This document shows, piece after piece, positions 1 through 9,270 of a stretch of 64,000 bases of DNA. The stretch lies in assembly GCA_023336205.1 (NCBI GenBank), contig JALQCR010000033.1, forward strand, positions 1 through 64,000. The letters are read 5' to 3'. Both the position numbers and the translations under genes were made by a program. The stretch comes from Pseudanabaena sp. Salubria-1. Lineage in GTDB: Bacteria; Cyanobacteriota; Cyanobacteriia; Pseudanabaenales; Pseudanabaenaceae. The notes under the pieces are model-generated. The model saw nothing but the letters and a program-made list of their open reading frames with translations. It was not told the origin of the DNA and did no database searches. Position 1 is the first letter of the stretch, and the number at the start of each line of letters is the position of its first letter.

Positions 1-61
1 AAATAACAATGTTTACCAAATTCCAATTACCCACTGAGGCTTGTATTATGTACAACACAAG

Positions 62-1075
62 TTAATTAGAGCGATCGCTCTCATCCAAAAGCCTCCTCAA
101 CTCCTGCTTTAAAGCCTCGACATCGGGCAGATAAAGTTGATATCTCGATACAAAAAGCTGGTTGGAAATTCCTCCCGTGGCATACTCTACTAAAATCTCA
201 TCCTTATCTCGCGCCAACACAATTCCAATCGGTTCATTATCATCTTCCATATTCTCTTCGGCACGAAAATAGTTTAGATACATATTCATCTGTCCTATAT
301 CTTCATGCCGCACTGCCCTTGTTTTTAAGTCAATTAAGACAAAACATTTCAAAATACGGTGATAAAACACTAAATCGACATAAAAATGCGTATTATTTAA
401 CGTAATTCGGTACTGTTGCCCAATAAATGCAAATCCCTTTCCCAGTTCTAGTAAAAACTTCTCTAACTGCACAATCAACCGATTTTCTAATTCACTCTCA
501 TGATAATTTCGATCTGGCAAATCCAAGAACTCAAACACATAGGGATCTTTCACCACATCTTGCGCTGATTCGATTTTCTGTCCTTGCTGAGCCAAAGCCA
601 AAATCTCTGCTCGATCCTTACTCATGGCAACTCGTTCAAACAAAGCCGAATCCTTTTGACGCTTTAGTTCCCTCACGCTCCAGCGATCGCGTATGCATTG
701 CTGCTCGTAAAACGATCTCGCTAAATCATCTGAAATCGCCAAAAGCTCCGTGTAATGCGACCAACTCAATTTGCCAGACAGTGTTTGGCAATTCCTATAG
801 GACAAGTAAAATAGACGCATATACTGCAAATTAGAACGACTAAATCCCTTGCCATAAGCTGTTTTCAAATCCCGCGATAATTGAGTTAACAACCTCGAAC
901 CATATTCCGCTCTCTCATTCCCCTTCTGCTCAAACTCCACAATGTACTGCCCAATTTGCCAATAAGTTTCTACCAAAAGCGTATTAACCTGCTCAAAGGC
1001 GCGTTGTTGCCCCTGTGCCAAGCATTCACCAATGCGATCGATTAATTGCTGATAAGAATCGATTAGATCACTCAT
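62..1075 (-). CDS. YhcG/DUF1016-family PD-(D/E)XK nuclease
   Basis: This 337-residue protein matches the YhcG/DUF1016 architecture. An N-terminal helical half (about residues 1-150, with a WQIGQYIVEFEQ-like segment) is followed by a C-terminal PD-(D/E)XK nuclease fold. I can read D234 in FYVDLVFYH and the D249-L-K251 triad in VLIDLKT, which fits the nuclease core. Family members are typically accessory genes linked to restriction-modification or recombination, but a substrate has not been settled. Length is normal for the family. The gene stands alone and diverges from the topoisomerase gene on its right, with about 90 bp between the two starts. Family assignment is confident; the biological role is not. 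Confidence 0.85.
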   Translation of the reverse strand: MSDLIDSYQQLIDRIGECLAQGQQRAFEQVNTLLVETYWQIGQYIVEFEQKGNERAEYGSRLLTQLSRDLKTAYGKGFSRSNLQYMRLFYLSYRNCQTLSGKLSWSHYTELLAISDDLARSFYEQQCIRDRWSVRELKRQKDSALFERVAMSKDRAEILALAQQGQKIESAQDVVKDPYVFEFLDLPDRNYHESELENRLIVQLEKFLLELGKGFAFIGQQYRITLNNTHFYVDLVFYHRILKCFVLIDLKTRAVRHEDIGQMNMYLNYFRAEENMEDDNEPIGIVLARDKDEILVEYATGGISNQLFVSRYQLYLPDVEALKQELRRLLDESDRSN

Positions 1076-1168
1076 AAATTAGCTTTTAGTCTGGGATGAC
1101 AGTATACCCCAATCCTAGAAATGAAAGTTAAGCCAGATTCAAGATAAAGTTTACACAGGTACAAAAAT

Positions 1169-3436
1169 ATGAAAAAGCTGTTACTCGTTGAATCTCCATC
1201 CAAGTGCAAAACCATTCAAGCCATCCTCGGCAATGAATGGCAAGTGGAAGCTTCCTTTGGTCACTTCACGGAACTAGCCAAAGATGGTGAAGATAGCTTG
1301 GGCTTTACCATGCACAAAGATACCAACAAAATTGAATGTCGCTATCAATTGACTGAAGGTAAAGGTCAACAGGTAGTCGCTAAACTTCGCGCTGCGGTGA
1401 AGAATGCTTCAGAAGTTGTGCTTGCTACCGATGGCGATCGCGAAGGTGAGGGGATTGCTTGGCATTTACAACAACAACTGCATCTGCGTAATCCTAAGCG
1501 GGCTGTCTATAACCAGATTACGCCCACGGCAGTTAAAGCGGCGATCGCCAATGCTCATCAGTTAGATTTGAATCTGATTTCAGCGCAACGTGCTAGACAA
1601 TGTTTAGATCGGTTGATTGGGTTTAAGGTTTCTCCTCTTGTACGGCGAACTAGTGGCGGTAGCTCGGCTGGTCGGGTGCAGTCGGTGGCTTTGCATATTG
1701 TCTGTCAAAGGGATCGCGAGATTAATACCTTTGTGCCGATTACTTACTGGTCGGTGTGGACGGAATATACTGAAGGATTTACTGCTTTCTATGCGGGTAG
1801 TAGTGAAATTGAGCCTGTGCTTGACGATCAGGATGTCACCGATGATGCGGCGGAAGTGAATGCAGAATCTACGGTTGAGTCAAAACGGGTATTGTCGGAA
1901 GCGGAAGCAGCCCGAATTATTCAAGTTGCCCGTAATCATCCCCATATCGTTCGCGAAGCTACGGGTGTCACGGCGCAGAAATCACCATTGCCGCCTTTCA
2001 TTACCAGTTCACTCCAGCAAGCAGCTTCCGTGAGATTAGGGCTATCGCCTGAAGAGACGATGAAGGTGGCTCAAGAGTTGTTTGAGGGTGTCGATTTGCC
2101 GAACGGTCGTAAGGGTTTGATTACCTATCACCGCACTGATAGCACCAGTCTCGCACCTGAGTTTTGTGCTGAGGTAAAAGAATGGCTATCAAAGCACGAT
2201 CCTGATAATGTCCCCAAGAAAACTACTCGTCATCGCGAACAGGCTCATGCTCAATCCGCCCATGAGGCGATTCGTCCTACCTATTTGAGTATTACTCCAA
2301 AAACGGTTAGAGATCATCTCAGTGCCAAACAACATCAACTCTATGAGTTAATCTGGCGCAGAGCCGTTGCTTCTCAATGTGCGAATGCTTTGATTCAAAA
2401 AAGTCGGGTGATTATTCAAGCTGGTTCGACGCTCTGGCAAACTAGGGGCAGTATTCTCACCTTTGCGGGTTATACGCGCTATTGGAATGATTTGAGTAAG
2501 GATAAACATATTCCTGCTTTGACGAGCGGTCAGACTTTGGCTTTAGCGAATGCTGGTTTTACGCAGAAACAAACTCAACCTCCTGCTAGGTATAGCGAGG
2601 CGAAGTTGGTACAGGTGCTGGAGCGGCAGGGTGTGGGTAGACCGAGTACGTTTGCAGCGATCGTCAAGACGCTTAAGGAGCGCACCTATGTGTTACTCAA
2701 GGGCAAGGTGCTTGAACCTTCGGCTTTGGGAATGTCTACGGATGATGTGTTACATAAAACTTTCCCCGATCTGCTCAGAGCCGATTTTACCGCAGGGATG
2801 GAGACTACTTTGGATGAAATCTCGGTGGGTAAGTTGGAGTGGCAAAGCTATTTGATTGGTTGGCATCAGTCCTATTTTCAGCCAATGCTGGCGAGGGCAT
2901 ATACGAATCTCGGTGCGGATTTACAACCAAGTAATCGCAAAAATGAGCTTTCGGATGTGGCTTGTCCTGCTTGTAATCACCCTCTCAGTAAGATTATTTC
3001 TAAGAAGGTGAGTGGTGGTCATTTTCTCAAGTGTGAGCATGGCTGTGAGAATCTGGTCATGTTTTGGAGCGATCGCCGTAATCAGTGGGAGATTCCTCAA
3101 GCTAAGAGTGAGAATGGAGTAACGGCGGAGGTGACTAGTTTTGCTTGTCCTGTCTGTGGCAAGCCTTTGGCTAAGTTTCCCTACAATAAGGATGGTGTGG
3201 ATAAGGTGATGTTAAAGTGTGCGGATGCTCAGGCGCGGCAACGCAAGGATCATGCGGATGTGGTCTTTTTCTGGTCTTCTCAGGAGAAGTGGTGGTCGAA
3301 GAAGTTTGGCGATTTGGATGAGGCGGCTAAGCCGAATTTGGGTAAGGTTGCTACTGCGAAGGAGAAGAAAGTTTCTCAGGGGAAGCCGAAACAGGCGGGT
3401 AAAGTGGCTAAGTCTCGTCCTAAAAAGTTGTCTTGA
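1169..3436 (+). CDS. topA: Type IA DNA topoisomerase (topoisomerase I)
   Basis: The protein relaxes negative supercoils by transient single-strand cleavage through a 5'-phosphotyrosine. The Toprim domain starts at the N-terminus (LLVESPSKCKTI, then ATDGDREGEGIAWHL). The catalytic tyrosine is Y320 in GLITYHRTDST. The region GVGRPSTFAAIVKTL belongs to the conserved core. The C-terminus carries two zinc-ribbon-like modules: CPACNHPLSKI with paired cysteines in KCEHGC, then CPVCGKPL with a single later cysteine, so the second is partly degenerate. It ends in a Lys-rich tail. At 755 residues it is somewhat shorter than typical cyanobacterial TopA, so it could be a second, divergent copy. The start follows a short gap after the divergent nuclease gene. 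Confidence 0.93.
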   Translation: MKKLLLVESPSKCKTIQAILGNEWQVEASFGHFTELAKDGEDSLGFTMHKDTNKIECRYQLTEGKGQQVVAKLRAAVKNASEVVLATDGDREGEGIAWHLQQQLHLRNPKRAVYNQITPTAVKAAIANAHQLDLNLISAQRARQCLDRLIGFKVSPLVRRTSGGSSAGRVQSVALHIVCQRDREINTFVPITYWSVWTEYTEGFTAFYAGSSEIEPVLDDQDVTDDAAEVNAESTVESKRVLSEAEAARIIQVARNHPHIVREATGVTAQKSPLPPFITSSLQQAASVRLGLSPEETMKVAQELFEGVDLPNGRKGLITYHRTDSTSLAPEFCAEVKEWLSKHDPDNVPKKTTRHREQAHAQSAHEAIRPTYLSITPKTVRDHLSAKQHQLYELIWRRAVASQCANALIQKSRVIIQAGSTLWQTRGSILTFAGYTRYWNDLSKDKHIPALTSGQTLALANAGFTQKQTQPPARYSEAKLVQVLERQGVGRPSTFAAIVKTLKERTYVLLKGKVLEPSALGMSTDDVLHKTFPDLLRADFTAGMETTLDEISVGKLEWQSYLIGWHQSYFQPMLARAYTNLGADLQPSNRKNELSDVACPACNHPLSKIISKKVSGGHFLKCEHGCENLVMFWSDRRNQWEIPQAKSENGVTAEVTSFACPVCGKPLAKFPYNKDGVDKVMLKCADAQARQRKDHADVVFFWSSQEKWWSKKFGDLDEAAKPNLGKVATAKEKKVSQGKPKQAGKVAKSRPKKLS

Positions 3437-3510
3437 TAAGCAAGCTTATTTGCAAGTTTCTGATCGATCATTTCCCATAGTGAGTGAGATCTCTATTAAC
3501 CTTCAAGTTC

Positions 3511-3948
3511 TCATAGATCATCAAATATTTCACAAACTATCTCGCCATCTAGTGAATAGGAGACAAGATAACCCAAACTTGTAGGTATAACCTTATATAA
3601 ACGAGAAGTCGTAGGTGAATCTAAAGCTGTCAAGCAGATAGGTTCATAATTAGCATACTGATATTTCACGATATATTCATCATCACTTGTAAGATAGAAA
3701 AGAAATGTTGATACTTCTCCGATCGCTCCTGTATAAGGTTCGTACTTACCTTGAGCTACCATAGATGCTGTTGAGGATAGATTACAGTACCTATCAGGAT
3801 CTTCTCTGTATTTTGCAGCCTGTTCTTCAGCTAGTTTTATTTTTAAAGGTGCTTCATAGGTGGCAATGAGAGCAAGTTGTTCTTGTGTGAAACTGTACTG
3901 TACTTTATGCTCCTCATGCTGCCAATCGATGTTATAAGAGAATGTCAT
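3511..3948 (-). CDS. Hypothetical protein (145 aa)
   Basis: I do not recognise the family. It is a soluble, acidic protein with no signal peptide or membrane span. The middle is rich in aromatic residues (FLFYLTSDDEYIVKYQY) and looks beta-rich. It lies 30 bp downstream of the 91-residue gene at 3979-4254 on the same strand, so the two probably form one transcript. Its 3' end approaches the end of topA. Confidence 0.55.
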   Translation of the reverse strand: MTFSYNIDWQHEEHKVQYSFTQEQLALIATYEAPLKIKLAEEQAAKYREDPDRYCNLSSTASMVAQGKYEPYTGAIGEVSTFLFYLTSDDEYIVKYQYANYEPICLTALDSPTTSRLYKVIPTSLGYLVSYSLDGEIVCEIFDDL

Positions 3949-3978
3949 TTTTATACCTGTAGTTTAATAAAGATTGTT

Positions 3979-4254
3979 TCATTGCTTGAGTTGAGTAAAG
4001 GCTACTTCTAATTCTGGATTAGCTATCGCTAAGGCGCTCTCATACCATTCATGGATAATTGCTTCTAATTCATTCCATGCTTTTTCGTGATTTTTTGGTT
4101 CTTGTAAGGCAACTGAGCGATAGGCTGACATCACTTCATTAATAAATTCATTCAATTCGTCTGCGTCAAATGCTCTAAGCCAACCATAGGAATGTTCGGT
4201 TCCAATTTTTTGTTTTATTGCTAAAACGCTAGATAACTTTTTTGTTATAGCCAT
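3979..4254 (-). CDS. Small helical hypothetical protein (91 aa)
   Basis: A short, mostly helical protein ending in the acidic segment HEKAWNELEAIIHEWYESALAI. No DNA-binding or catalytic motif is obvious. It is the first gene of a probable two-gene leftward unit with 3511-3948 and is divergent from the HTH-GTPase gene at 4408. The 150-bp intergenic region must hold both promoters. Proteins of this size and composition are common beside toxin-antitoxin loci in cyanobacteria, but I cannot assign it to one. Confidence 0.55.
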   Translation of the reverse strand: MAITKKLSSVLAIKQKIGTEHSYGWLRAFDADELNEFINEVMSAYRSVALQEPKNHEKAWNELEAIIHEWYESALAIANPELEVAFTQLKQ

Positions 4255-4407
4255 ATACTCTTTAATGAATAAAAAGTGATATAAAAATATTTTGCAAGGG
4301 GTATTGACAAATGTAGATTGGTTGATATAACATTTCTGTTATCAAGTTGAAATGAACTTTAGTCAATCTATACAGTAATCTTACAACTTGTATGAGTTTG
4401 ACTCACC

Positions 4408-7400
4408 ATGACGTTTGAAAATCTTAACTTTGAAGTTGATGCAACTGGCATAGTCGCTAAGTTGAGGGCTGCTACTGGGCTTACGCAAAGAGAATTTGCG
4501 GAACTCCTAAAGATTAAGGTTAATGATGAAAATCATAAACCGATGACTCAGCCTCAACTTGCGAGAATGGAAGTGAGCAATACACTTCCGAAAATTTCAA
4601 CCCTAGCTCAAATTGCTTGGGTCGCTGGCTATGCAGTTGAGATTCACATTCTGCCGAATGAGAATCAAAAAAATCCACCTATCTCTATCATTTTTGGAGA
4701 TCCTGTTATGGTTGATTCGACTGAAAACTCTTTGTATTTCGCAAGCATTCAAGAAGAGTTATTATCAGAACGTGAAAGGTTCCTTTACATTTTGCATGAA
4801 ATTAGAGGCAGTCTGCGATCTCGTAATATTGATCATGAAGTAATTCCTAATTACTTGAGCCTAGCAAAAGCCAGTCACGACAAATGTATTGCCAAAAGTT
4901 GGACTTTAATCGACGTTATCGAAGAATTTTCCAAAAACAGGCTTTTTGCTGATAATCGTGGCGTATTTACACCTCTTTTTGACATTCTCAAAGATGAGCG
5001 TAGAGAGAATTGTTCGTACTTTGCTAATACTCTCAAACTTTCGTCAGATATTCAAAAGTATCAAGATAATGGCAGTAGTGAATCGGCAATTGTAAGAGTT
5101 ATTAGCAATCGTTTGGATTTGATTGAACAAAAAGCTGAAGATGATTTGCTGAAATACGCAGAGAAAAATTCTGTTGTTCGATTTGCCGTAATCAAGCTCA
5201 TAATTCCCGAACATTCTATTCAAGAGCCAAATAACTATGATGACGAGAAGTTCAAATCCTATCGTGCAATCTTAGATAATTTGAGGCAACAGCGTCAAGA
5301 AGTTTTAGATAAGTTGAGTCAGTTTGATCAGCTTCTAGCTTATCGCAAGAGTGAGATTAGACTGACTAAACGTCTTGTAGACAACTATGCAGATCGTTTG
5401 ATAGGTCAAAAACAGAGCGCGTTTATCGGTATATCAATCATGGAGCCTAAGATGAATAATTTGGATGAAGTCAGACAACAGGCGATCGCTCAGTTAGAGG
5501 CATTGCAGAAATATTTGAATGAAAAAGGGAGAACTAAAGAGGCTGAAGATATTTCTAAGGAAGTAACTAAGCTTAGAGATAACACTTACCAAATTGCTTT
5601 CGTGGCTACTTTTAGTGCTGGTAAGTCAACGCTGATTAACGCAATGTTGGGTAATGACATCTTGCCTTCAATGGCAAAACCAACCACAGGCAGACTGACT
5701 TTCATCAATGATCGTGAAGGAGATGTCGCTGCACAGGTTGAAGTCTCTAAGAAGGACGATCAACGAGTGATTGTTCTTTCTTATAGAGATCCTCAAGATT
5801 TACAAAAATATCTCAATAAGTATTTGAGAAATGGATGGATCGGAAAAGCTGAGGTGTATTCTGAGGACAGGTCACTACAATTTGACAGTCCAGTTGATTT
5901 TGTTGAGTCTGCCTTTTACCCTGTGAGTGAAGCAGATGATATTCATGCGAACCAAGCAAGGCTGACTTTGAATAGTGGAGTTTATTCATTTGCGCTTACT
6001 GATCTTAGTCAGGTTGAATTGGGTAGTTTTATTAACAATGATGCTGTCAAAGAATTAAATATTCATGCTCCTGTTAAGCATCTAACTAAACAAATACGTT
6101 TAGAGGGTATTCAGTTTGTTGATACCCCTGGAACAAATTCTGCTCGTCATGTAGACCATAAGCGCATCACCTTTGACTTTATCGACAAAGCAAATGCTGT
6201 AGTTTATGTAATTAACTTTACTACCGCTTTTACTGAAAGTGATGCTCTATTGCTAGAAGAAATTCGCCAACAGAGACAGTATAATTCTCGCTTTTGTGAC
6301 AAACTTTTCTTTGCTGTCAATAAAATCGATCAAGATGATGGCAACAGTGGCAGCTTACAAGATGTGATTGCATCAATTCACAACACTTTAAATAGTGACT
6401 ATGGTTTTAACTTGCCAGAAGATAGAGTGATTGGAGTTGCGGCATTGCCAGCTTTGCTATACAGAATGGAGAAAGAAAATAAACTCAAAGATGACAAGCA
6501 AAATGAAGTTTTTGATGGCTATGTTGGACGTTTTTTAAGTATAAGACGTAGCCTGCGTAGCGGAATTTCTACTGATTCAATCTCCGAAGCTATGGATAAA
6601 GTTCTACAATGGTCAAACATTGAGTCTCTTGAGAATGCCCTTGTAAAGTATCTCAGTCATAACAACAAGACTCAGGAATTGATTAAAGATGCTCTAACCC
6701 GCGCTTTAAGTTTTGCTCATACCTATGAGCAAGATACACAACAAAAGATGAGTATTTATCGTCTGAGACTAGATGAGCTACAACAGTTGACAGAAAAGTT
6801 TAGTCAATCTCTTGAGTGTGTCGCTACAGAAAAAAAGCTTATAGCTGAGTCACTAGATTCAGCTACAAAATCTTTAGTGTCAGAGATTAAGAAACAGTAC
6901 GCTCAATTTATCAATGGCTTAAAGTCGCTTGTTTCAGCAATGTTTGCTGGTGAATTTAGGGAATCAAAACTTCAAGGACTAACTAAACAACAGATTCAAA
7001 ACCTTCAATCATCTATTGATTCGGTGAGAAATCTAGGTTCTCAGGATAAAGAGAAGACTGATCAAGTAATTGAATCATATGCCATGACATTCAATACAGC
7101 TTTTCAATCAGTCTATCCTGTTTTTGAATCAAACTTGAAAGGTTTTTGTCAATCCAGACAGTCAGAGATTTATAGTCAGACTTATAAAAAAGCAGAAGCT
7201 TTGCTGATTAGAATCAACAAAGAATTGAATGAAGATATGAACGTATCTGAAATTAGTTACTCATCTATCAACATTGAAATGATTTCTAGACCCGACCCAA
7301 TTTCGATCAGAGATTTGGTCAATGATGAAATCTATACAATTACAGAACAAGAAGAAGGTGACAAGCGCAAGATAATTAGGCGATTTGTGGGAGTAAAATC

Positions 7401-7713
7401 TTCTGTGCTGGAGCAATTGACAAACCAAAATATTAGTCAATCGCTAAACAAGTGCAATGCGAAAACATCAGACATTGTCTCTAATCAGAGTAAAGATTTA
7501 GCAGTAAAAGTTTTTACTGCCATTGATGAACGCATCAACAAAATCGAACAGAACCTTCAACAAGCTATTCAAGACAGAAAAGATTTGGGTGAAAATGTAC
7601 TGTTAGAGATAGAAAAACTTGATGCGGATCTTGATTTGACTAGACAAATGATTGCTTCACTCATTGAGCTTTACAAGTTCACAGAAAACCTTCAAACCAA
7701 TTCTATTAACTAA
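4408..7713 (+). CDS. XRE-type HTH fused to a dynamin-like GTPase
   Basis: This 1101-residue protein joins three parts. Residues about 12-75 form an XRE-like helix-turn-helix (TGLTQREFAELLKI, then TQPQLARME). Residues about 100-340 are a helical region without a recognised motif. From about residue 350 there is a dynamin-family GTPase: the P-loop ATFSAGKST with K406, a threonine-bearing switch region (AKPTTGRLTF), G3 at D572 (DTPGTNS) and G4 at N638-K-I-D641. The C-terminal third is predicted coiled coil. Dynamin-like GTPases remodel membranes; an N-terminal HTH on one is unusual. An internal ATG near 5440 could start a GTPase-only form, but I see no good ribosome site there. The next gene begins 12 bp downstream behind an AAGGAGA site, so the two are co-transcribed. 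Function is unknown; defence or membrane surveillance is an inference. Confidence 0.85.
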   Translation: MTFENLNFEVDATGIVAKLRAATGLTQREFAELLKIKVNDENHKPMTQPQLARMEVSNTLPKISTLAQIAWVAGYAVEIHILPNENQKNPPISIIFGDPVMVDSTENSLYFASIQEELLSERERFLYILHEIRGSLRSRNIDHEVIPNYLSLAKASHDKCIAKSWTLIDVIEEFSKNRLFADNRGVFTPLFDILKDERRENCSYFANTLKLSSDIQKYQDNGSSESAIVRVISNRLDLIEQKAEDDLLKYAEKNSVVRFAVIKLIIPEHSIQEPNNYDDEKFKSYRAILDNLRQQRQEVLDKLSQFDQLLAYRKSEIRLTKRLVDNYADRLIGQKQSAFIGISIMEPKMNNLDEVRQQAIAQLEALQKYLNEKGRTKEAEDISKEVTKLRDNTYQIAFVATFSAGKSTLINAMLGNDILPSMAKPTTGRLTFINDREGDVAAQVEVSKKDDQRVIVLSYRDPQDLQKYLNKYLRNGWIGKAEVYSEDRSLQFDSPVDFVESAFYPVSEADDIHANQARLTLNSGVYSFALTDLSQVELGSFINNDAVKELNIHAPVKHLTKQIRLEGIQFVDTPGTNSARHVDHKRITFDFIDKANAVVYVINFTTAFTESDALLLEEIRQQRQYNSRFCDKLFFAVNKIDQDDGNSGSLQDVIASIHNTLNSDYGFNLPEDRVIGVAALPALLYRMEKENKLKDDKQNEVFDGYVGRFLSIRRSLRSGISTDSISEAMDKVLQWSNIESLENALVKYLSHNNKTQELIKDALTRALSFAHTYEQDTQQKMSIYRLRLDELQQLTEKFSQSLECVATEKKLIAESLDSATKSLVSEIKKQYAQFINGLKSLVSAMFAGEFRESKLQGLTKQQIQNLQSSIDSVRNLGSQDKEKTDQVIESYAMTFNTAFQSVYPVFESNLKGFCQSRQSEIYSQTYKKAEALLIRINKELNEDMNVSEISYSSINIEMISRPDPISIRDLVNDEIYTITEQEEGDKRKIIRRFVGVKSSVLEQLTNQNISQSLNKCNAKTSDIVSNQSKDLAVKVFTAIDERINKIEQNLQQAIQDRKDLGENVLLEIEKLDADLDLTRQMIASLIELYKFTENLQTNSIN

Positions 7714-7724
7714 GGAGAACTATC

Positions 7725-8369
7725 ATGACTTTACCAATTCCAGTTATCGGTCAACTAATTGATTCTGTTGGCAACGTTGTCAATTCAGGTTTTGAAATTT
7801 TGGGTGATCTGGTGCGCGGTCACATGGATCGTCAAGAGAGAAAATTTGCTCTCGAAGAACTCAAGATTAAAGCTGACGAGGCAAGGAAAAATCTTGAACT
7901 TGAAGTCAACCTTGACATCAAGACAAGAGAGGCAAACTTGAGAATTCTTCAGGGCATGATGGAAATTGTTCAAGATGTTGTGCGAACTGATGTAGAGCTA
8001 AAACTAATTGCTAAAGGAGCCAAGGTAAAAAATAATTTAATGGTTATGAATTGGCAAAAATCTACCACTGTCGAACTTGTTCAACTGAGATCTGAAATAT
8101 TAGATTGTATGAACAAATACCTAAATTCAGCACAATCACTTCCTGAGATTGAAAAGGCTATATTGATTGATGGCGTAAGTAGAGTTTTTAATGGTAGTTT
8201 ACAGATGACTTTTGATTACAATGCAATTGCACGCACACAAGCTGAGAGTCTTCTTCTTTATATTAATGAAAAAGAAATTGATGAAGAATTAACAGAAACT
8301 ATAGCAAGACTCGCAGGAATGGATACACTCAAATTGCTTGATGAGTATCCTGAAGATGGCGACCAGTAA
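7725..8369 (+). CDS. Helical partner protein of the dynamin-like GTPase (214 aa)
   Basis: I do not recognise the family. The start is well supported: AAGGAGA lies 7 bases before the ATG. The N-terminus is amphipathic (IPVIGQLIDSVGNVV) and is followed by a long charged coiled coil at about residues 35-80. No catalytic motif is seen. It lies 12 bp after the HTH-GTPase gene and ahead of a terminator-like hairpin, so the two genes form a closed operon. A plausible inference is a membrane-adaptor or assembly partner of the GTPase. Confidence 0.75.
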   Translation: MTLPIPVIGQLIDSVGNVVNSGFEILGDLVRGHMDRQERKFALEELKIKADEARKNLELEVNLDIKTREANLRILQGMMEIVQDVVRTDVELKLIAKGAKVKNNLMVMNWQKSTTVELVQLRSEILDCMNKYLNSAQSLPEIEKAILIDGVSRVFNGSLQMTFDYNAIARTQAESLLLYINEKEIDEELTETIARLAGMDTLKLLDEYPEDGDQ

Positions 8370-8393
8370 AATGTTTGCAACAGTCAACTAATC

Positions 8394-8445
8394 AAAGGCA
8401 AGGAAATCATCACATCCAGTGTAATTTTTCTTGCCTTTCTCTTTT
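8394..8445 (+). terminator. Probable terminator of the GTPase operon
   Basis: Perfect 9-base arms AAAGGCAAG (8394-8402) and CTTGCCTTT (8430-8438) are followed by a T-rich stretch. The loop is long (27 bases), which lowers confidence. Confidence 0.45.
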
Positions 8446-8484
8446 TGTGGAATTTGTCCACTAGATTCAATCAGTATAACCAAT

Positions 8485-8832
8485 ATGAAAAAATTTGCTT
8501 TTGTTAACGATGCTGCCGAAAGAGAATACAAAGACTTTTCAAAAGAGATTCAACAACAATTTGGAACTAGCCTAAGAGCAGTCCAAGACGACAAAAAGCC
8601 ATTCTTACCAATCCAAACTCTTGAAGGAATTGGCGCTGGTGTAATCGAACTTAAAATCAATGGTAGCCCAGCATTTAGATGTGTCTACATAGCAAAATTT
8701 CTAGATACCGTAGTCGTCTTACATTCATTTGAGAAGACAACAAACGGCGTAGATCGACAAGCCATGAAAACTATCGAAAAAAGATACAAGGAACTAAAAG
8801 CTGAAATCGAAAAAATGAAAAGGCAAAAATAA
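8485..8832 (+). CDS. HigB/RelE-like toxin (phage Gp49-like family)
   Basis: A 115-residue protein from the ATG at 8485 (MKKFAFVNDA). An upstream TTG at 8431 would add an unlikely extension. The features ALGEIGAG-like LEGIGAGVIELKI, then FRCVYIAKFLDTVVVLHSFEKTT and a basic C-terminal helix, match the phage Gp49-like/HigB branch of the RelE/ParE superfamily. These toxins cleave mRNA on the ribosome. The predicted antitoxin is not upstream or downstream in an operon; it is convergent, and its stop codon abuts this gene's stop with no intervening base. Confidence 0.8.
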   Translation: MKKFAFVNDAAEREYKDFSKEIQQQFGTSLRAVQDDKKPFLPIQTLEGIGAGVIELKINGSPAFRCVYIAKFLDTVVVLHSFEKTTNGVDRQAMKTIEKRYKELKAEIEKMKRQK

Positions 8833-9156
8833 CTAAGCGACTTTAGCTAAATCCCTTGTTTGGATTTTAATAGAAGCACTTTCTAAACTGCTAAAAGTAA
8901 ACTCAGTCCTAAATCCGAGCTTATCTAACATTGAAAACAGTATATCCAAAGTAAATTTATCAATTTTTCCATTCACAATGTCCGACACACGCGGCTGAGT
9001 AACCGCCAACCTTTCAGCCGCTTCCTTTTGTGTCCAACCTTTATCTTCAATTATGTCTCTAATCATGATCGTCAAGTCAGCCTTCAAAACCGACTTACTA
9101 GCGACTTCAGGCTCCTCGATCGCATGAAACGGACTTTCGTAAAACTTGATTGACAT
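8833..9156 (-). CDS. HigA-like XRE antitoxin
   Basis: A 107-residue protein with a canonical HTH (KGWTQKEAAERLAVTQPRVSDIVNGKID, about residues 38-65), followed by FTLDILFSMLDKLGF, the usual HigA_2 ending. Such proteins neutralise HigB-like toxins and repress their own promoter. The pair here is tail-to-tail: the toxin stop (8830-8832) directly adjoins this stop (8833-8835). Autoregulation of a shared promoter is therefore impossible, and the two mRNAs could overlap at their 3' ends. Confidence 0.82.
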   Translation of the reverse strand: MSIKFYESPFHAIEEPEVASKSVLKADLTIMIRDIIEDKGWTQKEAAERLAVTQPRVSDIVNGKIDKFTLDILFSMLDKLGFRTEFTFSSLESASIKIQTRDLAKVA

Positions 9157-9270
9157 AGTTTTTTACATATATCTAAAATACTAGCAAATTATACAAAATT
9201 TTATATAGCAAGTCAAATATAGATTTGGCGATCGCCTATGTGCCTAACCATTAGATGACTAGGCGATCGC

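Noticed and set aside
427..834. 135-codon plus-strand frame inside the YhcG-type nuclease gene
   Set aside because: Antisense shadow of a well-supported gene, with no family resemblance.
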